Below are positions 1 through 6,737 of a DNA stretch of 30,041 nucleotides, piece by piece. The stretch is taken from the NCBI GenBank assembly GCA_049301455.1, contig JBAQKY010000017.1, forward strand, positions 1 to 30,041, written 5' to 3'. Every line of letters starts with the position of its first letter. Within the stretch, counting starts at the first letter, position 1. Both the position numbers and the translations under genes were made by a program. A model generated the notes under the pieces. That model did no database searches and had not been told where the DNA came from. It saw only the letters and a list, made by a program, of their open reading frames with translations. Source of the DNA: JAUYMM01 sp049301455. Its GTDB lineage: Bacteria > Patescibacteriota > Microgenomatia > UBA8517.

Positions 1-430
1 GCCTAATAGACAGAATTGCATCAAAGATTAAAAATGAAGTTGCCAGAGTTAAAACAAAGCCAACTCCCCTTGCAGCTCTTAAAAGAGCAATTGTTTTCTG
101 GGATGAAACAGTATAAATATTCATTGTAGATGACAAAACATAAAGCCCTAAACCATAGAAAATAACAATTGGAATACGTGTATAGATGCTACTTGGCAGT
201 AAAAACCAAAAGATACCAACTCCTAAAGTAAAAAGCATAGGGAGAATTAGTGATAAAAGTGTCATATTTTTGCCCAATCCTTCAAAAAATGACCAGACAG
301 AAAAAATACCCGTCAAGATAACCAGTATTCCAATGGCTATGAATTTATATGTATCATCAAGAAACTGAATCCAAACAAAACCACCAGAAAGTATTAGTGA
401 GGAAAGTATAAACCTTAATCTTTTAGACAT
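1..430 (-). CDS. Integral membrane protein, 3' end outside the window (DUF5656-like)
   Basis: Open reading frame from ATG at 430 running off the left edge without a stop, about 143 residues visible. It begins MSKRLRFILSSLILSGGFVW and has about five hydrophobic helices separated by short polar turns. A conserved-looking stretch near the visible end reads KTIALLRAARGVGFVLTLAT. This resembles the small polytopic DUF5656 family seen in CPR genomes, but that match is from memory. It lies 27 bp downstream of yebC on the same strand and may be cotranscribed with it. No catalytic motif is visible and the function is unknown. Confidence 0.7.
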   Translation of the reverse strand, partial: MSKRLRFILSSLILSGGFVWIQFLDDTYKFIAIGILVILTGIFSVWSFFEGLGKNMTLLSLILPMLFTLGVGIFWFLLPSSIYTRIPIVIFYGLGLYVLSSTMNIYTVSSQKTIALLRAARGVGFVLTLATSFLIFDAILSIR

Positions 431-457
431 AATTATTGTTTCGAATTAATTCATAAT

Positions 458-1168
458 TTAAAAATTATGATATATCCTTTGAACGTCGTCATGCCCTTCA
501 AAGCTTTCGATGAATTTGGTAATTTTTTCAATTTGAGCATCATCTGTTACAGTAATGTAATTTTTAGGGAGCATGGTCAATTCCATTCTAATAACCTTAA
601 ATCCAGACGCTAAAACCTTATCAGATACTTCTTTTAACAAATCGGGTAAGGTGTAGACCTCTATTCCTTCATCAGTTTCTTCAACGTCATCAACACCAAG
701 ATCCATTAAAGATAAAATCTCTGATTCAACATCAGTCCCCTTTTCAATTAATAAATAACCTTTATGTTCAAAATTGTATGCTACTGAATTTGGCCCTCCC
801 ATATTTCCCCCACCTTTTTCAAATAAACTTTTAATTTCTTGGGCAGTTCTATTTTTATTATCTGTTGCAGTTTCAACAATAACTGCCATACCAAAAGGTC
901 CAAATCCTTCATATGTAATTTCTTCAATACTATCCATTTTTTCTGTAGCAGATTTCAAGATTCTATCGATATTATCTTTAGGCATATTATTTTCCCTTGC
1001 CTTATCAATCGCCACACGAAGCTTAAAATTCATATCTGGATTTGCGCTTCCGCCTGCTTTAATCGCAATTGAAATCATCTTTGACAACCTACCAAAGATG
1101 TTGCCTTTAGCAGCATCTTTTAATCCCTTTTGTCGTTTAATTGTTGCAAAGTGTGAATGACCTGACAT
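458..1168 (-). CDS. yebC: YebC/TACO1-family protein
   Basis: A full-length 236-residue YebC/TACO1-family protein. It starts with the family signature MSGHSHFATIKRQK and continues with the conserved NMPKDNIDRILK and YEGFGPFGMAVIVE blocks, the GG(N)MGGPNSVAYNF segment and a C-terminal ferredoxin-like domain. Family members act as DNA-binding regulators or, for some, as translation factors that relieve ribosome stalling; which applies here cannot be told from sequence. A TATAAT box ends 7 nt before the ATG with no Shine-Dalgarno sequence, suggesting a leaderless start. It diverges from the TPR gene at 1231. Confidence 0.95.
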   Translation of the reverse strand: MSGHSHFATIKRQKGLKDAAKGNIFGRLSKMISIAIKAGGSANPDMNFKLRVAIDKARENNMPKDNIDRILKSATEKMDSIEEITYEGFGPFGMAVIVETATDNKNRTAQEIKSLFEKGGGNMGGPNSVAYNFEHKGYLLIEKGTDVESEILSLMDLGVDDVEETDEGIEVYTLPDLLKEVSDKVLASGFKVIRMELTMLPKNYITVTDDAQIEKITKFIESFEGHDDVQRIYHNF

Positions 1169-1181
1169 CGAGTGTATTATA
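1169..1181 (-). promoter_or_regulatory. yebC -10 box next to the start codon
   Basis: Consensus TATAAT on the minus strand at 1181-1176, with 7 nt between its end and the yebC ATG. Transcription should start at or next to the A of the ATG. The -35 region is weak. It overlaps the divergent promoter of the TPR gene. Confidence 0.65.
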
Positions 1182-1186
1182 CAATA

Positions 1187-1214
1187 TTGACATCTACTTT
1201 CACACCCGTATACT
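1187..1214 (+). promoter_or_regulatory. Promoter of the TPR gene
   Basis: TTGACA at 1187-1192, 16-bp spacer, TATACT at 1209-1214, and ATG at 1231. The predicted leader is about 10 nt, with no clear ribosome binding site. Confidence 0.6.
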
Positions 1215-1230
1215 TTAGAATTAAAGTATT

Positions 1231-1872
1231 ATGGACATTAATTTAGCCGATCAGGCAATCACAGCAGCCTTAAAATGTGATTGGGATTTGGCAATTCGAA
1301 TCAATAAATCAATATTAGACAAAGAACCTGATGACATCGATGCCTTAAACAGGATTGCAAGAGCATACTTTGAATCTGGCAATTCAAAAATGGCAAAGAA
1401 AGAATCTTTAAAAGCACTTGAAGTAGAACCAACAAACAAAATTGCACAAAAAGCACTGCAAAAATATAGCAAGAATAAAAACGGATCAATTGGCTCACTA
1501 GACCAGAACATTGATGCATCTGATTACATAGAAGAAATTGGGACTACAAAACAGGTATCGCTTATCAACAAATGCTCTAATGACACAGTATCAACTTTAG
1601 ATTCAGGTGATGAAGCCACACTTTCAACTCATGCCCACCGCGTTACCATTACAACATTGAGCGGAAAGTATATCGGTAAACTTCCAGATGACCTGTCCGC
1701 TAGACTACGAACACTAACTAAAAATGGTTATAAGTATAAGGTCATAATCAAATCTGCAGATTCAGAATGTATAAAAGTCCTCATAAAAGAAATTGGAAGA
1801 GGAAAAGGTTTTGAAAACAAGCAATCATTTCCAAGAGAAAATTCAGAATCGATCAGCGAATTTAGCGCCTAA
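1231..1872 (+). CDS. TPR-repeat protein with a C-terminal beta-rich domain
   Basis: A 213-residue soluble protein. Residues about 1-85 form two to three tetratricopeptide-like helical pairs (DALNRIARAYFESGNSKMAK, followed by KALEVEPTNKIAQKALQKY). After a polar linker, residues about 115-195 form a beta-rich segment with HRVTITTLSGKYIGKLPDDL, reminiscent of small HIRAN-like or nucleic-acid-binding barrels, which is only an inference. There is no signal peptide or membrane segment. It is transcribed divergently from yebC and its end overlaps by 30 bp the convergent gene at 1843. The specific role is unknown. Confidence 0.75.
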   Translation: MDINLADQAITAALKCDWDLAIRINKSILDKEPDDIDALNRIARAYFESGNSKMAKKESLKALEVEPTNKIAQKALQKYSKNKNGSIGSLDQNIDASDYIEEIGTTKQVSLINKCSNDTVSTLDSGDEATLSTHAHRVTITTLSGKYIGKLPDDLSARLRTLTKNGYKYKVIIKSADSECIKVLIKEIGRGKGFENKQSFPRENSESISEFSA

Positions 1873-2619
1873 TTTTATTTTAACCACATCTGACGCTTTG
1901 TCCGAAGAAACAACACAGTCAAATACGTTTGCAAATATGAGTCCTATTTCACGACTTTTAGTTGTAATACTACAGTCATAATTTTCTTCATAGCCTTTAT
2001 TGTAACCTGATACTTTAGTGCCTAAGGTGCCGACGATTGAAGAGACTTTATTAATCACACTTTGGCTACCTGTCAAATCTTCAACTTCAACAACAATACT
2101 TTTTTCTTGAATATTATCATCAATAAAATTTATTAAAACTGAATTATGTAATTCGAAAGTATCCCATATTCCAGAAGTTTCTACATTTTCAATCTTTAAT
2201 AACTTTGTCTTAATTTTTTGGTATATATTTAAGTTCGAATTCTGTCCATCGTCCCATAGGTAGATAGGTGCAAGATAATTTGAAGCAATCGATTCAGCAA
2301 CCAATTTACCACCCATCCCCTCTTTTTGCCCTAATACCCAAAGGCTCTCAAGTTTGTATTCTCCAAACCCTCTTGCACTATTTAACACTGTCTGAGGTTC
2401 GATTTTATACTTAATTAACTTATCACTTTTAGAGTCAACAACCACAACCTCAGCCCCACCGTCTGAATGTTTATTTACATAGCTAAATTTTGGAAGATTT
2501 GAAAGTTTTATAAAAAAAGTGACTAATATAAAAGTTAAAACGACTAAAAGTGTGGAGGTTATTAATATTGGAACAATTGACTTACGACTTTGTTGTTTTT
2601 GCAAACGAGCTCGTCTCAT
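1843..2619 (-). CDS. Membrane-anchored protein with LytR_C-like domain
   Basis: 258 residues. A basic N-terminus (RRARLQKQQSRKS) precedes one membrane helix at about 18-40, giving a type II anchor with the rest outside. The middle contains ESLWVLGQKEGMGGKLVAES, as in degenerate LCP-like proteins of this group. The last ~90 residues read like a LytR_C domain: a VVEVEDLTGSQSVINKV strand-helix and a terminal VVKIKLGAKFADRF. LytR_C domains accompany cell-wall polymer ligases, but no catalytic LCP arginines are evident. Its ATG overlaps the TGA of the upstream RluD gene (ATGA), indicating translational coupling, and its 3' end overlaps the convergent TPR gene. Confidence 0.7.
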   Translation of the reverse strand: MRRARLQKQQSRKSIVPILITSTLLVVLTFILVTFFIKLSNLPKFSYVNKHSDGGAEVVVVDSKSDKLIKYKIEPQTVLNSARGFGEYKLESLWVLGQKEGMGGKLVAESIASNYLAPIYLWDDGQNSNLNIYQKIKTKLLKIENVETSGIWDTFELHNSVLINFIDDNIQEKSIVVEVEDLTGSQSVINKVSSIVGTLGTKVSGYNKGYEENYDCSITTKSREIGLIFANVFDCVVSSDKASDVVKIKLGAKFADRF

Positions 2620-3329
2620 ATTCTATCCAGTATATCAGTTAGATCTTGAGGAAGTGGAGAGCTAAATTTAACTTTTTCCTTTGAAACTGGATGTATAAAT
2701 TCTATTTCACCTGAATGAAGAAATAATCTCGGACACCATTTTCTGTCTTTCTTAGCGGTTTTACGACCCGCGTAAAATTCATCTCCTACTATTGGGTTTC
2801 CCAGATGCTTTAAATGTATTCTAATTTGATGAGTCCTACCAGTTTCTGGCTTTAATTCTAACAAACTATAATCATTATTCTCAAAACTATAATTTTTTAG
2901 TTTCTTATATCCAGTTATAGCTTCTCTACCTTCAGGTAAAACTCCGAATCTATCTCTTCTCCATGGAAGCCTGCCGACTGTTTCATTAATTACTCCTTCA
3001 TCTGGGGTAACATTTCCATGCACCAAAGCTGTGTATTTTTTATGAACCAATCTTTCTTTAAATTGTCTTTGTAGTTCACCAAACGAATCATTGGTTTTGG
3101 CAACTAACAATATTCCGGATGTTTCTTTGTCTAATCTATGGACGATACCGTTCCTATGTTCAAAATCATTTGCTTCAAAGCTATAATTATCAGCAATCCA
3201 TTTCTGAATGACAGGTTGGTTTGATGTAGTATTCGAACTATCTGTAATCCAGCCTGAAGGTTTATTTACAACAAAAAAAGACTCGTCCTCATGAATTATT
3301 TCTGGATTTAAAATTACGTTGGGGCTCAT
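2616..3329 (-). CDS. rluD: RluA/RluD-family pseudouridine synthase
   Basis: 237 residues from the ATG at 3329. A longer in-frame start at 3353 lies inside dksA; the 3329 ATG shares one base with the dksA TAA (TAATG overlap), so I chose it. The catalytic block HRLDKETSGILLVAK is present with the nucleophilic Asp near residue 67, followed by the ETGRTHQIRIHLKHLGNPIVGD block. These enzymes convert specific uridines in 23S rRNA or tRNA to pseudouridine; the exact target is not readable. There is no N-terminal S4 domain, unlike E. coli RluD. It sits in an operon with the LytR_C-like and DksA-like genes. Confidence 0.92.
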   Translation of the reverse strand: MSPNVILNPEIIHEDESFFVVNKPSGWITDSSNTTSNQPVIQKWIADNYSFEANDFEHRNGIVHRLDKETSGILLVAKTNDSFGELQRQFKERLVHKKYTALVHGNVTPDEGVINETVGRLPWRRDRFGVLPEGREAITGYKKLKNYSFENNDYSLLELKPETGRTHQIRIHLKHLGNPIVGDEFYAGRKTAKKDRKWCPRLFLHSGEIEFIHPVSKEKVKFSSPLPQDLTDILDRI

Positions 3330-3724
3330 TACATTTCTTTTTTCTTTGAGCAACTAGCACAAAGTGTTGCTTCTGGATAAATTGCTAGTCTATCTGTATC
3401 AATCATTTTTGAACAGCTTTCGCATATTCCATATTTTCCTTTTTTAACTCTTTCAAGCGCTTTTTTAATTTGCTTTGCTTTTTGATTTAATTCGTCTTTA
3501 ATAGCAATGATACGTGCATGCTCAAACTTTTCTTCAGCCTCAGTATCCATTGCAGCGCTATCAAGATCTCGGGTTTTATTGTTAAATGGGTCATCTGAAG
3601 CAACTCTTTTTCTTGTAATCCTCAATGATTTTAGCTTCTCAACTAGAAATGCACCTACTGGTTTTAATAAATTACTTGGAAAACTTGTTACCGTTTTGTT
3701 TTCTTTAATATTTTTCTTTGCCAT
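3329..3724 (-). CDS. TraR/DksA-type C4 zinc finger protein
   Basis: 131 residues. The N-terminal half is basic (KLKSLRITRKRVAS), followed by a helical segment and the DksA-type finger YGICESCSKMI...LCASCSKKKEM with four cysteines in CxxC...CxxC spacing. DksA/TraR proteins bind RNA polymerase in the secondary channel with ppGpp. The paired acidic residues at the coiled-coil tip cannot be assigned with confidence, so a specific DksA role is inferred only. It is the second gene of a minus-strand cluster and starts 12 nt after the stop of the membrane protein at 3737. Confidence 0.85.
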   Translation of the reverse strand: MAKKNIKENKTVTSFPSNLLKPVGAFLVEKLKSLRITRKRVASDDPFNNKTRDLDSAAMDTEAEEKFEHARIIAIKDELNQKAKQIKKALERVKKGKYGICESCSKMIDTDRLAIYPEATLCASCSKKKEM

Positions 3725-3736
3725 TTTTTTATTTAA

Positions 3737-4336
3737 TCAATCACTACTTACTGACAACCTATATAGTAGCAAGAAAAAGACAAAAGCAAAAGTACCTGAA
3801 AGATAAATTTCATAATTTGGAATAAAGGATATCGTTTGTGGATATATCAAATATAAAATAACTCTTGATAGAAAAAATAGCCCAGCGGTTAAAACGCCAG
3901 CAAACCCTACCCTACCAGACTTATACCAAGCAAACTTTCTATATTGTGAATCTAAAAAGAAAAAGAGAAAGATAAAAATTAAACCAACCCAAAATATAAG
4001 AAACGATGAAAGGCTAGATTTATCAATAGCGTCAATTAGAAAAGTAAAGCTAAGCCAAGGCAACAAACCTATTACAGTTGAATCTAAACTTTCAAAAAAC
4101 TTCATCTTTTGACGGATGAGGCATAACCCAAAAGTTATAACAATAGATGTAATTTGAATCCAAAACCAGTAAATTGGAAATTGTTTTGATACAAAATATC
4201 CAATTATTACTCCAAAAAGAATACAGAATGATAAATTAAATATTTTTTCGTAATGATAGTCATCCTTTAAGCGTTTCCACAAAAGGAAAAAAAACAATGT
4301 AACTCCTAAAATATTTGCAATTAGCATCTGAAACAT
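3737..4336 (-). CDS. Polytopic membrane protein, distant Lgt-like
   Basis: 199 residues with about six or seven hydrophobic helices. The order of features (LLWKRLKDDYHYEKIFNLSF, then a G-rich helix, then RQKMKFFESLD and a terminal cluster of helices) is reminiscent of prolipoprotein diacylglyceryl transferase (Lgt), but the HGG-type and Arg/Tyr catalytic residues are absent, so activity is doubtful. An extended -10 box (TGATATTAT) overlaps the first ATG at 4336 and ends 7 nt before a second in-frame ATG at 4327, so the real start may be residue 4. It diverges from the gene at 4354 with only 17 bp between start codons. Confidence 0.65.
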   Translation of the reverse strand: MFQMLIANILGVTLFFFLLWKRLKDDYHYEKIFNLSFCILFGVIIGYFVSKQFPIYWFWIQITSIVITFGLCLIRQKMKFFESLDSTVIGLLPWLSFTFLIDAIDKSSLSSFLIFWVGLIFIFLFFFLDSQYRKFAWYKSGRVGFAGVLTAGLFFLSRVILYLIYPQTISFIPNYEIYLSGTFAFVFFLLLYRLSVSSD

Positions 4337-4343
4337 AATATCA
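4335..4343 (-). promoter_or_regulatory. Extended -10 box in the 17-bp divergent gap
   Basis: TGATATTAT on the minus strand. Its end is 7 nt before the ATG at 4327 and it overlaps the ATG at 4336, which argues for the downstream start of the membrane protein. Confidence 0.5.
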
Positions 4344-4353
4344 TACTAATGCT

Positions 4354-4809
4354 ATGCTAGAAACACCACATGTAGCCTTAGGCGCAGCAATTGCATCTGC
4401 CATCCCAAATCCGTTACTTTCTATTCCTTTAGCTTTTGCAAGCCATTTCTTATTGGATATGACCCCCCACTGGAACCCACACTTAAACACTGAGACTAAA
4501 AAATATGGCAGGCTGACTAACCAAACCCTATTAATAATTGGTTTTGATCTAGCCTGTGCCCTATTATTAACTGCCTATCTCTATAAATATGGCAACAGTA
4601 ATCCTAATATAATATTTGGTGCTTTTGGTGCAATATTACCTGATGTTGTAGAAGGTCCATATTTCCTCTGGGGTTATAAAAATAAATATTTAGATATCTG
4701 GATGAAGTTCCAAAAATCTATTCAAGCAGATGCAAACGTCTTTTGGGGTCTTTTAACTCAAATAATAACACTAGGAGCCACACTTTATTGGTTTTTTAGT
4801 CTGCTTTAG
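4354..4809 (+). CDS. YdjM-like membrane-bound metal-dependent hydrolase
   Basis: 151 residues. The N-terminus HVALGAAIASAI and the segment ASHFLLDMTPHWNPH carry the His and Asp pattern of the YdjM/zinc-dependent membrane hydrolase family (HxxxG ... SHxxLDxxPH). Three or four hydrophobic segments follow, including GAFGAILPDVVEGPYFLWG. The family is proposed to hydrolyse phospholipids or related lipids, but substrates are unproven. TATCAT at 4339-4344 could be its -10 box. Its 3' end overlaps the convergent efp gene by 14 bp. Confidence 0.75.
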   Translation: MLETPHVALGAAIASAIPNPLLSIPLAFASHFLLDMTPHWNPHLNTETKKYGRLTNQTLLIIGFDLACALLLTAYLYKYGNSNPNIIFGAFGAILPDVVEGPYFLWGYKNKYLDIWMKFQKSIQADANVFWGLLTQIITLGATLYWFFSLL

Positions 4810-5368
4810 CTCTCTCTACATACTCTCCTGTCCTTGTATCTACTCTTATTTTTTCACCTTTTTTGATAAACAATGGAACTTTAACATTCAATCCATTCTC
4901 CATTGTTGCAGATTTTAAATAATTGCTTGCAGAATTGCCCTTAACTCCAGGGTCACAATCAACTACTTCTAATGTAATTTTTGGAGGTAAATCAACTGAC
5001 ATGGCACGATCTCCCCAGAACAAAATGTCACACTCCCCACCCTCTTTAATGTAATTGACGTCATCTCCTAAAATAGAAAGTGGAACCTCAATTTGTTCAT
5101 ACGTTTCATTGTTCATGAAATATGCAATTTTTTCATCTTTGTATAGATATTGAAGTTTCTTTTTATTTAAAATAATTAATTCAAATGAAAGATTTGAAGA
5201 AAATGCATGTTCAACGTTAGCAAAAGTCTCAAGATTAACACAATTAACACGAACGGTTGCGCCACCTCTACCCATTTTAATTAATTGGTATTTTGTAACT
5301 TTAAAAGGTTTACCTTCATACAAGAAAGCAATTCCTGCTCTTAATTCTGTTGCATTGATGTTTGCCAT
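4796..5368 (-). CDS. efp: Translation elongation factor P
   Basis: 190 residues, the usual EF-P length, with KOW-like domain I, the central EF-P domain (RAMSVDLPPKITLEVVDCDP) and the C-terminal OB domain ending in ERAKAD. EF-P relieves ribosome stalling at proline runs. The domain I tip reads IKMGRGGATVRV, placing Arg at position 34 where E. coli has the beta-lysylated Lys34. Arg at the tip is typical of EarP-rhamnosylated EF-Ps, but no EarP gene is visible in this window. A TAAAAT box lies 9 nt before the ATG. The gene diverges from tRNA-Leu. Confidence 0.95.
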   Translation of the reverse strand: MANINATELRAGIAFLYEGKPFKVTKYQLIKMGRGGATVRVNCVNLETFANVEHAFSSNLSFELIILNKKKLQYLYKDEKIAYFMNNETYEQIEVPLSILGDDVNYIKEGGECDILFWGDRAMSVDLPPKITLEVVDCDPGVKGNSASNYLKSATMENGLNVKVPLFIKKGEKIRVDTRTGEYVERAKAD

Positions 5369-5393
5369 ACTGTGGCTATTTTATCCCAACAAG

Positions 5394-5402
5394 TGTTAAA
5401 AT
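5394..5402 (+). promoter_or_regulatory. Extended -10 box upstream of tRNA-Leu
   Basis: TGTTAAAAT ends 11 nt before the first base of the mature tRNA. The -35 region is weak. It would drive the tRNA and, by read-through, the gene at 5506. Confidence 0.45.
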
Positions 5403-5413
5403 ACTAGATATAA

Positions 5414-5495
5414 GGCTGAGTGGTGGAATGGTATACACGCACGACTCAAAATCGTGTGACTAAAAATCATGGAGGTTCGAATCCTCTCTCAGCCA
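5414..5495 (+). tRNA. trnL-CAA: tRNA-Leu (anticodon CAA)
   Basis: 82-nt class II tRNA. The acceptor stem GGCTGAG (5414-5420) pairs with CTCAGCC (5488-5494), with discriminator A at 5495. The anticodon stem CACGA/TCGTG holds loop CTCAAAA with anticodon CAA at 5447-5449, reading UUG. A long variable arm is present, as expected for Leu, and the T arm (ggagg-ttcgaat-cctct) contains the TTCGAAT loop. The 3' CCA is not encoded and must be added. Transcription continues directly into the gene at 5506. Confidence 0.93.
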
Positions 5496-5505
5496 CAAAC
5501 CAAAA

Positions 5506-6720
5506 ATGGAAAAGTCTAATCAAGAACTTATAAATTTTCACTATTACGAAACAGACCAACGTGAGTTAAAACGAGTATTTCAAAAAGTCATACAAACACT
5601 AGCTATTCCAAAAATTGATCCAACAAATGACTATATTATCAACATTGGTTGCGGAGAGAGTCCGGATCAAATTGCACTACAAGCGTTTAGTTCAAACTCG
5701 TACACACAACTGCCAATTGTAGGTGTTAGCGTTAACCTAGCAAACCCAGAAGATATTCCGAAAGTAAGATTAAAGGTTAGACATTTTGATGAAGTAGAAT
5801 TGGTTGGTGGTAAAGCAGAAGACGAAATCCCTAAAATCATATCAAGAAAAGGTAAGCCAACAATCATGGTTGCACGAAATGCTGATGTTGTATACAAACC
5901 ACTAAAAGGTAATACTAACCCCCTACTTAACTCCAGCTGGAAGGATGTTATCCAAACTGTTTACGACAACCTTCCTGATGAAAAGCCAGGTTATTTTGTT
6001 TTAACATGTAAGAATAGCCAAGAGGAATTATTCGCAGAGATTTTCATGGCTAGAGCTGGTTTCATTACAACAAAAATTAATAATCCTAACACAGAAAAAG
6101 GTTTGAGATTATTATTCGAACCTCCACCAGATGTTGAAGATGATCAATTTATTGTTGTTGGTATTAAAAACATTCCAGATCACTTACTCGAGAGGATGAA
6201 AATAACTCAACCTGATATTACAGAAGCGTCAATTAAAAAAGCGTTTGAGGAAGCTAAAGAGGCTGAGAAACAATTTAAGAAAGAGATTAGTATCAGTAAA
6301 GCTTATAAAAGTGTAAACAAAACGTTTAAAAGTCTAGATAATAATAATGCAGTAAAGAAGTTAATGGAATTTGTGATGCGTCTTGAAATTGATTTAACGG
6401 ATGAACAAATTATGGCTTTAGAAAAACTTGCAGATAGTAAAGAAAGATTAATAATAAATTTTTCAAACATGGAAGATTTTGAGCCTTATAGTAATCAGCC
6501 TGACACAAAATCTCAAAGAGGGAAACTTTTTAAACGAGAGGTAGATGGAAGAAAACGAGTTTTCATTGCAAACGACGCACCATTAACAATAGGCTTAACC
6601 TCATATCATGATGCAAAACAGACGACAAATATGAATATTGTGAGAGTATTTCTTCATAAAGGTGCTGAGGATGGTGCTCTACTAACTATTAAAAAGATAT
6701 TAGATTTTGGATCGCATTAA
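5506..6720 (+). CDS. SAM-methyltransferase-like protein with a novel C-terminal region
   Basis: 404 residues. Residues about 1-225 look like a Rossmann fold: YIINIGCGESPD at 43-54 resembles methyltransferase motif I (GxGxx), and later strands include PGYFVLTCKN and FIVVGIKN. The C-terminal ~175 residues are highly charged and helical (EAKEAEKQFKKEI), ending in a basic beta-rich part (KRVFIANDAPLTIGLTSYHD). I do not recognise that half. The ATG lies 10 nt after the tRNA-Leu 3' end with no Shine-Dalgarno sequence, so its mRNA probably arises by tRNA 3' processing. It converges on dnaB. The substrate is unknown and methyltransferase activity is inferred only. Confidence 0.65.
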   Translation: MEKSNQELINFHYYETDQRELKRVFQKVIQTLAIPKIDPTNDYIINIGCGESPDQIALQAFSSNSYTQLPIVGVSVNLANPEDIPKVRLKVRHFDEVELVGGKAEDEIPKIISRKGKPTIMVARNADVVYKPLKGNTNPLLNSSWKDVIQTVYDNLPDEKPGYFVLTCKNSQEELFAEIFMARAGFITTKINNPNTEKGLRLLFEPPPDVEDDQFIVVGIKNIPDHLLERMKITQPDITEASIKKAFEEAKEAEKQFKKEISISKAYKSVNKTFKSLDNNNAVKKLMEFVMRLEIDLTDEQIMALEKLADSKERLIINFSNMEDFEPYSNQPDTKSQRGKLFKREVDGRKRVFIANDAPLTIGLTSYHDAKQTTNMNIVRVFLHKGAEDGALLTIKKILDFGSH

Positions 6721-6737
6721 CTACAATTGTTTTTCTA

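Noticed and set aside
186..368. 60-residue plus-strand ORF at the left edge
   Set aside because: The minus strand carries an uninterrupted membrane-protein frame from 430 to the edge, with hydrophobic periodicity; the plus ORF is its shadow.
452..469. CATAATTT-AA-AAATTATG palindrome across the yebC stop
   Set aside because: Perfect but nearly all A/T and partly coding; not convincing as terminator or operator.
774..1160. 128-residue plus-strand ORF opposite yebC
   Set aside because: Antisense shadow of a clear yebC gene; its composition is explained by the complementary coding frame.
3329..3353. Earlier start for rluD
   Set aside because: It lies inside dksA and adds eight lysine-rich residues; the TAATG junction at 3329 is a better start.
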